Assembly (NCBI GenBank): GCA_015661555.1
Contig: DQVW01000084.1
Span: 1-14,286, forward strand
Origin: Methanothermococcus okinawensis
Lineage (GTDB): Archaea; AGJL01; Methanococci; Methanococcales; Methanococcaceae
Reading direction: 5' to 3'
DNA length: 14,286 nt
Part shown: in pieces, positions 7,362 to 13,680 of the stretch
How positions within the stretch are numbered: the first letter of the stretch is position 1
Layout of the letters: the number at the start of each line of letters is the position of its first letter
Program-made: the position numbers and the translations under genes
The notes under the pieces: generated by a model
Seen by the model: the letters and a program-made list of their open reading frames with translations, nothing else
Told to the model about the DNA's origin: nothing
The model's database searches: none

Positions 7362-8456
7362 TTATTCTCCATTGTTTAACATCTCTATCAACTTCTTAGC
7401 AGCCTCCTCCATAGAATCCTCAACGGATATACCATTTTCCTTAAGTATCCTCCTACCTTCCTCCTCCCTGGTACCCATCATTCTAACGGAGAGTTTTACA
7501 TGGGGATGTTTCTTCAACACCTCCACTATACCCCTGGCAACCTCGTCACACCTTGTAATACCCGCCATTATGTTTATAAATACCCCCTTTACATCCTCCC
7601 TCTCAAGGACCTTCTCAAGTGCTCTTTTAACAATCTCCTCACTGGCTCCCCCACCAATATCTAGGAAACAGGCTGGATTGCCACCGTACTCCTTTATAAT
7701 GTCCATACTAGCCAGGGTGAGACCTGCCCCATTACCAATAACTCCAATGTCCCCAGGGAGTTCCACGTAGGCAAAGGGTAGGTCCTCCCTTTTCCTGTAC
7801 TCCTCAAATCTACTGTAATCATGTCTAAAGTAGGCATCCTCATCTAAATGTACTACCCCATCTACAGCTATAACTCTACCATCCTCTGTAATTACCAGGG
7901 GATTTATCTCCACAAGGGTGGCATCCCACTCCCTGAATATCCGGTAGGCCCTGTAGATAACATCTGCAACTTTAGGTATCTCCGGGGATGGCAGGCCGAT
8001 ATCCTTCAACATATTTCTTGCCATGTAGGGTAGGAACTCCTCCTGTGGATCCACGTAGTACTTTACTATTTTCTCTGGATTTCTCCTGGCAACTTCCTCT
8101 ATGTCTACCCCTCCCTCTGTGGAGAAGAGTATGAGGGGTTTTTTCTCCACCCTGTCTATAACTATACCTAGGTAGTACTCCTTCTTAACAGGTACCCTCT
8201 CCTCTACCAGTACCTTCTCTACCTTCTCCCCCTTTATACTCTTATTTAGCAACTCCTCAATCTTCCTATTTGCCTCCTCCAAGGTATCTGCAAATAGGAC
8301 ACCTCCAGCCTTACCTCTCCCTCCCACTAAAACCTGGGCCTTGATTACCACTGGACCCTCTACCTTCTCCAACTTTCCAGAGGTTACAAAACCCCTGGGG
8401 ACAGGTATGCCATATTCCCTGAAAATCTCCTTGGCCTCGTACTCATGTAGTTTCAT
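7362..8456 (-). CDS. sucC: Succinyl-CoA synthetase beta subunit (ADP-forming)
   Basis: The beta subunit of succinate-CoA ligase, interconverting succinate + CoA + ATP and succinyl-CoA + ADP + Pi; in Methanococcales it serves the incomplete reductive TCA route to 2-oxoglutarate. From MKLHEYEAKEIF the protein is 364 residues. The N-terminal ATP-grasp domain has KAQVLVGGRGKAGGV (39-53) and the Mg-binding EINPL (183-187). The C-terminal ligase domain has GVIGNGAGL (238-246), FLDIGGGA (264-271) and NIMAGITRCDEVA. A GTG three codons upstream is really part of the ribosome binding site GGTGG (minus strand, 8466-8462), so I use ATG 8456. The phosphohistidine-bearing alpha subunit (sucD) is not adjacent. 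It heads the operon with carB1 and carB2. Confidence 0.96.
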   Translation of the reverse strand: MKLHEYEAKEIFREYGIPVPRGFVTSGKLEKVEGPVVIKAQVLVGGRGKAGGVLFADTLEEANRKIEELLNKSIKGEKVEKVLVEERVPVKKEYYLGIVIDRVEKKPLILFSTEGGVDIEEVARRNPEKIVKYYVDPQEEFLPYMARNMLKDIGLPSPEIPKVADVIYRAYRIFREWDATLVEINPLVITEDGRVIAVDGVVHLDEDAYFRHDYSRFEEYRKREDLPFAYVELPGDIGVIGNGAGLTLASMDIIKEYGGNPACFLDIGGGASEEIVKRALEKVLEREDVKGVFINIMAGITRCDEVARGIVEVLKKHPHVKLSVRMMGTREEEGRRILKENGISVEDSMEEAAKKLIEMLNNGE

Positions 8457-8485
8457 AATCTCCACCTAATTAGTATTAACAGAGC

Positions 8486-8493
8486 AAAAAAAA
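8486..8493 (-). terminator. Oligo-T terminator after the surface-protein gene
   Basis: Eight A residues on the + strand (T8 on the minus strand) lie 12-20 nt beyond the stop of the surface-protein gene and about 30 nt before the sucC ATG. Runs of T of this kind end transcription in archaea without a hairpin. If it works, sucC-carB needs its own promoter. Confidence 0.5.
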
Positions 8494-8505
8494 GAATACA
8501 ATCGA

Positions 8506-9138
8506 TTATAGGGAGAGAATATAAATGGCTATTATTCCCACGATAATACCGGTGAGAATACCAAGTAGGATGTAGAGGATATAGTTCTCTTTACCTGTAG
8601 TAACTTCCACCTGTGACTCGTTGTAGAGGGAGATATTCTCCTTCTCCTCCCCTTTGTCCACACTTACTACAGGGGTTCTGTTCTCAGGGACTGTTTTATT
8701 GATAACCTCTTTACTTTCATTGCCCTCTACTGTGATATTTCTCTCAATCTCCTCACTTTGATTATAGGCTCTATAGATCCTAACTAGGTGGATCCCACTT
8801 ATAGATGAGTTGTCTACGATATATCTCTTATATATCACGACCAGATAGGACTGTTTATAGGTTACCACATAACCTGTGATATTCAAGGTCAGTAACTTGT
8901 TTTTCTCAATATAGGGGATATAGATGGTGGTGTTTTTAAAAACTATATCTGAACTATTTAGGTGTAGGGTAAAATCGTATGTGTCGTAATAGGGATTCAT
9001 GTATTTATACTGAAGGAGGATCGTGGAGGTGTTATCGTACACATACTTAGGGTAGATATTTATAGACTCGTACCCGTAAGAGGGGACAAAAGATAGTAGG
9101 AGTAGTACAGGAATTAAAAATATTAGTTTATTTCTCAT
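8506..9138 (-). CDS. Hypothetical surface protein with signal peptide, 12 N-glycosylation sequons and C-terminal membrane anchor
   Basis: I do not recognise the family. The 210-residue protein starts with a typical signal peptide (MRNK, hydrophobic core IFLIPVLLLLSFV, cleavage probably near YG at 21-22). The ectodomain is rich in Tyr, Ser, Thr and Asn. It carries 12 N-X-S/T sequons (N36, 61, 69, 86, 110, 126, 134, 140, 147, 153, 168, 173), the last six packed between 134 and 173 in a charged stalk-like segment with KGEEKEN. Residues 186-209 form a membrane segment (ILYILLGILTGIIVGIIAIY) with only a two-residue tail. The layout is that of a type I, outward-facing glycoprotein. The first 130 residues look like one or two beta-sandwich domains of alternating hydrophobic strands. 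It is transcribed away from the DUF457 gene and towards sucC, with a T8 terminator in between. Confidence 0.75.
   Translation of the reverse strand: MRNKLIFLIPVLLLLSFVPSYGYESINIYPKYVYDNTSTILLQYKYMNPYYDTYDFTLHLNSSDIVFKNTTIYIPYIEKNKLLTLNITGYVVTYKQSYLVVIYKRYIVDNSSISGIHLVRIYRAYNQSEEIERNITVEGNESKEVINKTVPENRTPVVSVDKGEEKENISLYNESQVEVTTGKENYILYILLGILTGIIVGIIAIYILSL
8518..8525 (-). promoter_or_regulatory. Candidate TATA box for the sucC-carB operon
   Basis: The minus strand reads TTTATATT, close to the archaeal TATA consensus, about 65 nt before the sucC start and inside the last codons of the surface-protein gene. Transcription would begin about 25 nt downstream, around the T8 run. No clear BRE precedes it, so this is only a candidate. 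Confidence 0.27.
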
Positions 9139-9249
9139 AATATCCCTTTATAGAGGTTTTAACCCCTTTAAAGTATTATTATGGGATTCTTTAAATAATT
9201 TTTTATAGGGAAAATTAAAGGTTTTTAAGAGTTTTCTGGGGTAAAAAGT
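9139..9249. promoter_or_regulatory. Divergent promoter region between surface-protein gene and DUF457 gene
   Basis: This AT-rich 111-nt gap separates two divergent genes, so it must hold both promoters. TTTAAATAATTTTTTATA (about 9190-9207) could act as a TATA region for either strand. The + strand gene has only a weak ribosome binding site (GGGGT, 9238-9242). No CGAAA-type BRE is visible, so exact positions are uncertain. Confidence 0.4.
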
Positions 9250-9942
9250 ATGCGATGGAAGGGACATACAGTACTGGGATTGGCGATGGGACTACCCTTT
9301 GTATCCTCTCCAGATCAGATATTTCTCCTCGTAGCTGGTGCCCTCTATCCCGATCTTGACCATGAGGTAAAGTGGGAGATTGTAAATAGAGGGATACTTA
9401 TATCAGGAAGCTTAATACTTATCAGCCTACTTCTCTATCTACTTTACCCCTCCTACTTTGACATCACCTTCCTCCTCATATCCACGGCGGCACTGATTCT
9501 CTACGTAATACCTTACTTTGCCAGTCACAGGGGCATAACCCATACCTTCTTCTGTATGTTTGTAGTCTCTGCTATTCTAGGATTTTTGGCCTACAAACTT
9601 GCAGTATTTTCTCCTATAATTGCAGGGATAGTGGTTCTGGCGATGGTAAGTAGTGAGTACATACTAGGTAAGGTTGTTCCCATATGTGCCCTACTATGGA
9701 TTGTACTCTATCTCCTGTTCTCAAGGGGTATAACTCCTCTACTAGATCTCCCAGGTATCTACCACTATATCGTACCTGTAGGTATTGGTTATCTCTCCCA
9801 TATAATTGGTGATTCTTTAACACCTGCAGGGTGCAATGCCCTATATCCCCTGGACTATAAACTTCGTAAAAGGGAGGGTATAGTACTTATAGGAGTGTGG
9901 ATTTCTTTTCTACTACTTGCCTACAGAATAAATCTAACGTGA
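9250..9942 (+). CDS. DUF457 (YdjM-like) integral membrane protein, putative metal-dependent hydrolase
   Basis: A 230-residue polytopic membrane protein of the DUF457/YdjM family, annotated elsewhere as a membrane-bound metal-dependent hydrolase; its reaction is unknown. The conserved polar motifs are all present: GHT with H6, YPDLDHE (33-39), SHRGITHT (92-99) and SHIIGDSLTPAG (183-194). In the family these His and Asp residues are taken as metal ligands. Hydrophobic segments lie at about 8-31, 48-67, 73-90, 100-118, 120-138, 143-158, 171-188 and 209-226. The GTPase gene starts 4 nt after its stop, so the two are very likely co-transcribed. Confidence 0.85.
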   Translation: MRWKGHTVLGLAMGLPFVSSPDQIFLLVAGALYPDLDHEVKWEIVNRGILISGSLILISLLLYLLYPSYFDITFLLISTAALILYVIPYFASHRGITHTFFCMFVVSAILGFLAYKLAVFSPIIAGIVVLAMVSSEYILGKVVPICALLWIVLYLLFSRGITPLLDLPGIYHYIVPVGIGYLSHIIGDSLTPAGCNALYPLDYKLRKREGIVLIGVWISFLLLAYRINLT

Positions 9943-9946
9943 GACT

Positions 9947-11134
9947 ATGGCCACCTTAGGACTAGTGGGAAAACCAAACGTGGGAAAATCTACACTATTT
10001 AACGCTATGACTGAGAAGAACGTGGATATTGCCAACTATCCCTTTACCACTATAAACCCAAATGTTGGAATATCCTACGTCACTAAACCCTGCCCATGTA
10101 GGGAGTTAAACCTTAAATGCAATCCTCAGAACTCCAAGTGTATAGATGGTATAAGGCATATCCCAGTTGAGGTAATAGATGTTGCAGGGCTTGTACCAGA
10201 GGCCCACAAAGGTAAAGGGATGGGAAACAAATTCCTAGACGATTTGAGGCAGGCCGATGTTCTTGTACTGGTGGTAGATGCCAGTGGTAAAACTGACCTT
10301 GAGGGAAATCCAACTGAAAACCACGACCCAGTGGAGGATGTTAGGTTTCTACTGAAGGAGTTGGACATGTGGATATATGGGATACTATCTAAGAACTGGG
10401 ATAAGCTGGCTAGAAGGGGGCAGCAGCAGAAGAATATTGTGAAGGTTATAGCTGAACAACTTAGCGGCCTAAACATCTCAGAGGACCAGATAAAGAGTGC
10501 AATAAATATACTCAATTTAGATGAGAATCCTCTAAGTTGGAGTGAGGAGGATCTCTTGAGGTTGGCAGGGACCTTGAGGAAACTCTCAAAGCCTATGATC
10601 ATAGCTGCAAATAAGGCAGACCACCCTGATGCCATGGAGAACATCAAGAGGCTAAAGAGGGAGTTCAAGGACTATATAGTAATACCTACCTCGGCGGAGA
10701 TAGAGCTGGCACTTAGGAGAGCTGAGAGGGCAGGATTGATAAAGTATAACAGGGAGAAAAATGACTTTGAGATAGTTAGCTACTCATTAAGTGAGACCCA
10801 GATAAGGGCCTTGGAATACATCAGGGATTATCTAAAGAGGTTTGGAAGTACAGGGGTACAGGAGATCCTCAACAGGGCCTACTTCGACCTCCTAGATATG
10901 ATAGTTGTCTACCCTGTAGAGGATGAGAATAGGTACTCAGACAAGAAGGGTAACGTACTGCCAGATAGTTACCTTGTAAAGAGGGGGACCACCGCCAGAG
11001 ATCTAGCCTATATGATACATACCGAGATAGGGGATAAGTTTATCTACGCCATAGACGCCAGGAGGAAGAGGAGGGTTGGAGCAGACTATCAGTTGGAGGA
11101 TGGGGATATTATAAAGATAGTGTCTGCCAGGTAA
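9947..11134 (+). CDS. Obg/YchF-related GTP-binding protein with C-terminal TGS domain (MJ1332-like)
   Basis: A translation-factor-class GTPase of the Obg/HflX superfamily, YchF-like archaeal branch, 395 residues. The G motifs are clear: P-loop GKPNVGKST (8-16), switch I region YPFTTI (31-36), G3 DVAGL (78-82) and G4 NKAD (222-225). The last 80 residues form a TGS domain (VVYPVEDE, then LVKRGTTARDLAYMIH, ending GDIIKIVSA), which in the family helps ribosome or RNA binding. A Cys insert between switch I and G3 reads CPC with two more Cys further on (C49, C51, C58, C65) and could bind a metal. The DUF457 stop overlaps its ribosome binding site (GTGA, 9939-9942). The cellular role is inferred to be ribosome-related; the precise function of the archaeal branch is not settled. 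Confidence 0.93.
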   Translation: MATLGLVGKPNVGKSTLFNAMTEKNVDIANYPFTTINPNVGISYVTKPCPCRELNLKCNPQNSKCIDGIRHIPVEVIDVAGLVPEAHKGKGMGNKFLDDLRQADVLVLVVDASGKTDLEGNPTENHDPVEDVRFLLKELDMWIYGILSKNWDKLARRGQQQKNIVKVIAEQLSGLNISEDQIKSAINILNLDENPLSWSEEDLLRLAGTLRKLSKPMIIAANKADHPDAMENIKRLKREFKDYIVIPTSAEIELALRRAERAGLIKYNREKNDFEIVSYSLSETQIRALEYIRDYLKRFGSTGVQEILNRAYFDLLDMIVVYPVEDENRYSDKKGNVLPDSYLVKRGTTARDLAYMIHTEIGDKFIYAIDARRKRRVGADYQLEDGDIIKIVSAR

Positions 11135-11140
11135 GTAAGG

Positions 11141-11378
11141 GGTCTGTCCGTCGTGGAGGGATGTAAGTGAAAGTCCCTCCCCTTCAAATCCACCCTCACG
11201 ACGGACTTGGGACTCCTCAGCCTCAACTCTCCTCTAGGTTCATTGGATAGTAAGTTATCGACCTTGCCCCCGCACAAAAATGTTTAAACGCACCAGCAAA
11301 CTGTCTACTCCCACATCTCGGGCAGGTGGATGAAGTGTAAGCCGGATTAACAAACCCAATAGGGACAGGATAAGACTA
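11141..11378 (-). pseudogene. Relic of an IS605-type TnpB (OrfB) gene, C-terminal zinc-finger part
   Basis: On the minus strand, bases 11375 to about 11307 encode SYPVPIGFVNPAYTSSTCPRCGS, the TnpB stretch that ends in the first CxxC of its zinc finger. The second CxxC is missing: the frame continues directly into RQFAGAFKHF, which corresponds to the RuvC-III part (family: DRQF/NRQF-x-A-x-N-I-F). A one-base loss in the A5 run at 11276-11280 then shifts the frame. The neighbouring frame continues with LCGGKVDNLLSNEP and a basic C-terminal tail. An in-frame stop at 11376-11378 cuts off everything upstream, and the RuvC-I, RuvC-II and N-terminal parts are absent. TnpB is the RNA-guided nuclease of IS200/IS605 elements. 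This copy is dead; it lies head-on to the GTPase gene and between it and eppA. No TnpA gene is present. Confidence 0.78.
11146..11206 (-). ncRNA. Candidate right-end/omega-RNA hairpin of the TnpB relic
   Basis: A strong two-part stem lies at the 3' side of the TnpB relic. The outer arms GTCCGTCGTG (11146-11155) and CACGACGGAC (11197-11206) are complementary over 10 bp without mismatch. Inside, GAGGGA (11156-11161) pairs with TCCCTC (11174-11179) around a 12-nt loop, leaving 17 unpaired nt. IS605-family elements carry such structure at the right end, where the 3' end of tnpB overlaps the guide-RNA scaffold on the same strand. The stem is far better preserved than the reading frame. The position begins 12 nt after the GTPase stop, so it could instead serve as a 3' stem for that transcript. 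The role is inferred. Confidence 0.5.
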
Positions 11379-11382
11379 AAAC

Positions 11383-11390
11383 TTTTAAAA
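11383..11390 (+). promoter_or_regulatory. Candidate TATA element for the prepilin peptidase gene
   Basis: TTTTAAAA lies 50 nt upstream of the eppA-like ATG, which would give a leader of about 30 nt. The element is palindromic, and on the minus strand it is preceded by GCGAAAG, a BRE-like sequence, so it could equally have driven transcription into the TnpB relic. Weak candidate. Confidence 0.27.
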
Positions 11391-11439
11391 CTTTCGCTCA
11401 AAAAGAACAGAGGATTAGGCTATTTTTTCAGGTGGAAGG

Positions 11440-12468
11440 ATGGACATCCTAACAGTGACCTACATTGTCAACTTTATCCTCCTCTTGATAGCCTCCTATA
11501 CGGATATTAAAACTAAGGAGATACCTCATATCGTTGTTATCCTCATGTTGTTGATAAATCTCCCAGTTGGCTACTACCTCTTTGGATTAGATGCCATAAT
11601 ATCCTTTTTTGCCACCTTGATACTCTGTCTCATTTTAGGTATAGGGATGGGAGGAGGAGATGTAAAGATATTCTCCGCCTTGGCACCTATCTTCTCCTAC
11701 GGAGGTAAGATACTCTACGTACCCATTCCCATACTTCTTCTCATAGGTATAAGTGCTGGGATAGCTGCCCTCTACCCCTTGACAAACATTTTGAGAAAGT
11801 ACTGGAGAAGTATCCTACCCTCAGTACTAGGTTTATGTGTCTTCTACGGCACCCTAAGTTATCTCCTCTATAGATATCATATACCCTATGCCTCCCTCAT
11901 CCTCTGGCTCTATGTTATTCTCTCCATATTCATCTCAAGGAAGATACCCTGGTACAGGGAGATGATAAGTAAACTAAGTTATCTGGTCCCCCTCTATCTC
12001 CTTGGCATCTATCTGTTAGATAGGGAGTACTTTGTAAAGAGCAACCTCTTAATCTCCTTTATAGTATACGTACTGGAACTTACACTTATCTCCCTTGTAA
12101 TATACGCCCTAACTGGTGCAGAGATCTCTGTAAAAAAGCCTATATCCCAGTTGAAGGAGGGGGATATACTGAGGGACATTATCTATATAAAGGATGGGGC
12201 TGCCAAGGTGGAGAATGCGGGATTATGGAAGAGGTTCAAGATAATGGTTGAGATGGAGATGGGGAAAAAGGGTGACTACGACAGAATCATCTTGACAGAT
12301 GGAGATGGGTTAAAGGAGGAGGATGTAAAACTTCTCCAGAGGTTACACAAAGAGGGGAAGATACCTGTAGAGGAGGTAACTCTAATTACAACCTACCCCT
12401 TTGTACCCTTTGTACTTGTAGGATATGTGATAGTGTTGATACTTCACTACTACCTGGGGATAGTGTAA
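11440..12468 (+). CDS. eppA: Prepilin peptidase, EppA-like (A24 aspartic protease)
   Basis: A membrane aspartyl protease that removes the leader of type IV pilin-like precursors. The first catalytic Asp is D22 in SYTDIKTKEIP (19-29); the second is D74 in the GxGD-type motif GMGGGDVKIF (69-78). With 342 residues it is far longer than preflagellin peptidase FlaK (about 230) and close to EppA, the Methanococcus enzyme for pilins of the QxSxExxxL class. Multiple membrane segments occupy about 5-225; a hydrophilic domain follows at about 228-312, and a last membrane segment at 322-340 is preceded by TYPFVPF, as I recall for long methanogen prepilin peptidases. GGTGG at 11431-11435 supports the ATG. 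No pilin gene with a matching leader is seen nearby, so the choice of EppA over FlaK rests on length and the soluble domain. The tRNA promoter starts at its stop codon. Confidence 0.82.
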   Translation: MDILTVTYIVNFILLLIASYTDIKTKEIPHIVVILMLLINLPVGYYLFGLDAIISFFATLILCLILGIGMGGGDVKIFSALAPIFSYGGKILYVPIPILLLIGISAGIAALYPLTNILRKYWRSILPSVLGLCVFYGTLSYLLYRYHIPYASLILWLYVILSIFISRKIPWYREMISKLSYLVPLYLLGIYLLDREYFVKSNLLISFIVYVLELTLISLVIYALTGAEISVKKPISQLKEGDILRDIIYIKDGAAKVENAGLWKRFKIMVEMEMGKKGDYDRIILTDGDGLKEEDVKLLQRLHKEGKIPVEEVTLITTYPFVPFVLVGYVIVLILHYYLGIV

Positions 12469-12484
12469 CCGAAAAATATATATA
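12469..12484 (+). promoter_or_regulatory. BRE/TATA promoter of the tRNA-Ala gene
   Basis: CCGAAAAATATATATA is an almost ideal methanogen stable-RNA promoter: BRE CCGAAAAA (12469-12476) runs into the TATA box AATATATATA (12475-12484). The predicted transcription start is about 12503-12510, just before the tRNA at 12516. The promoter begins at the base after the eppA stop. Confidence 0.85.
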
Positions 12485-12515
12485 GGAGTTGTTACTTAGA
12501 ATACTCCCGCACTTT

Positions 12516-12592
12516 GGGCTGGTAGATCAGTCTGGGAGATCGCCGCATTGGCTGTGCGGAGGCCGCGGGTTCAAATCCCGCCCAGTCCACCA
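12516..12592 (+). tRNA. tRNA-Ala (GGC), CCA encoded
   Basis: A full cloverleaf can be drawn. The acceptor GGGCTGG pairs with CCAGTCC with a G3-U70 wobble, the alanine identity element. The D stem is GATC/GATC, the anticodon stem CCGCA/TGCGG with loop TTGGCTG, the T stem GCGGG/CCCGC with loop TTCAAAT, then A73 and an encoded CCA (12590-12592). The anticodon GGC is at 12550-12552, which reads GCC and GCU codons. No intron is present. U at position 37 (12553) is unusual, since a purine is expected there. It has its own strong promoter and a T7 terminator, so it is transcribed as a single gene. Confidence 0.93.
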
Positions 12593-12599
12593 TTTTTTT
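12593..12599 (+). terminator. T7 terminator of the tRNA-Ala gene
   Basis: Seven T residues directly follow the encoded CCA, the usual archaeal oligo-T stop. The 12600-12630 stretch behind it is nearly pure A/T and separates the tRNA from the convergent dehydrogenase gene; nothing else is seen in it. Confidence 0.75.
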
Positions 12600-12630
12600 A
12601 TAATAATTTATATTAATATATCTAAATATA

Positions 12631-13671
12631 TTAAAAGTATTTCTTTATATCCAACCCCCTCCTCTCACATATCTCCTTCAACTTATGGTATAGCACCTGG
12701 TCAATTGGAATACCCTCTCTTTTATACCTCTCCATATTCATCCTCTCTATCTCTCCAGGGATAAGTATCTTGGAACCCTTGGCAGGTTTTGAGTTTTTTA
12801 TCTCCTCTATAAGGGCATCAACCTTCTCCTTAAACTCCTCCTTATCCCCAAAGAACCCTGGATCTATGGCTATAAAGAGATCTCCCTTGGTACATCTCTC
12901 AGTTGGGGTTGCAGTCCCCCTAACTTTACTACCCATCTCAGCCCCACCTATCGCTGCCAGCATCTCAATTGCAAGGGCTAGGGCGTATCCCTTAGGACCT
13001 CCAAAGGGTAGTATACAACCCTCCAGGGCCTTCTTGGGATCTGTAGTTGGATTACCATCCTTATCTATGGCACAGTTCTCAGGAATCCTCTTTCCAGTTC
13101 TTGCAGCTTCCATTATCTTCCCCCTTGCAATGGAGGAGGTAGCCATATCCAGGGAGTATATATGTTTCTTCCCCTTGATGGCTATTGCTATGGGGTTTGT
13201 TCCAAGTATCTTCTCCATACCTCCAAAGGGTGCCATTGCAGGTTCTGTATTGGTAATAACTATACCTATAAGATCCTCCTTAAGGGCCATCTCTGCATAG
13301 TGGCCTGCTATACCGAAGTGGTTGGAATTCACCGTTGCCACTGCCCCAATACCTACCTTCTTTGCCTTCTCCATGGCCAACTTCATAGCCCTCTCACCAA
13401 TTACATACCCCAACCCCATGTCACCGTCTATGGTAGCCACTGCAGGACTCTCCCTTATCACCTTGATATCTGGGTTGACGTTGATATTCCCCACCTCTAT
13501 ACCTGTAACTGTCTGGGGGAACCTACCTATACCATGGGAGTGGAAACCCTTAAGATCGGCCTCTACGTATATATTTGCAGTGATCTCTGCATCCTCCTCA
13601 CTTACACCGTAACTCTTCAAAACATCCATAATAAGTTCCTTCTCCTTCTCAGGTGAGATCCTCAAGGTCAT
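12631..13671 (-). CDS. comC: L-sulfolactate / malate dehydrogenase (LDH2/MDH2 family, ComC-like)
   Basis: A 346-residue NAD(P)-dependent 2-hydroxyacid dehydrogenase of the LDH2/MDH2 family. The closest protein I recall is MJ1425, the sulfolactate dehydrogenase that oxidises (R)-sulfolactate to sulfopyruvate in coenzyme M biosynthesis and also acts on malate and similar hydroxyacids. Family landmarks are FHSHGIGRFP (43-52, with Arg50), the catalytic His118 in NSNHFGIAGHY (115-125), LGTNPIAIA (157-165) and GGPKGYALALAIEMLA. On the minus strand GAGGTGAT, one of the best Shine-Dalgarno matches in the window, lies 4 nt before the ATG and overlaps the endA stop. Substrate preference is inferred from orthology; malate dehydrogenase is the main alternative label. 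Confidence 0.91.
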   Translation of the reverse strand: MTLRISPEKEKELIMDVLKSYGVSEEDAEITANIYVEADLKGFHSHGIGRFPQTVTGIEVGNINVNPDIKVIRESPAVATIDGDMGLGYVIGERAMKLAMEKAKKVGIGAVATVNSNHFGIAGHYAEMALKEDLIGIVITNTEPAMAPFGGMEKILGTNPIAIAIKGKKHIYSLDMATSSIARGKIMEAARTGKRIPENCAIDKDGNPTTDPKKALEGCILPFGGPKGYALALAIEMLAAIGGAEMGSKVRGTATPTERCTKGDLFIAIDPGFFGDKEEFKEKVDALIEEIKNSKPAKGSKILIPGEIERMNMERYKREGIPIDQVLYHKLKEICERRGLDIKKYF

Positions 13672-13680
13672 CCTATCACC

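Noticed and set aside
9188..9210. C/D box small RNA or riboswitch in the gap before the DUF457 gene
   Set aside because: No RUGAUGA/CUGA box pair and no extended stem structure; the AT-rich sequence is adequately explained by divergent promoters.
11089..11277. 62-codon minus-strand ORF starting at TTG
   Set aside because: It is the out-of-frame tail of the TnpB relic plus antisense of the GTPase end; it lacks a ribosome binding site and is not an independent gene.
12770..13300. 176-codon + strand ORF opposite the sulfolactate dehydrogenase
   Set aside because: It mirrors the third-position bias of the real gene on the other strand; no family motif and no credible start signal.
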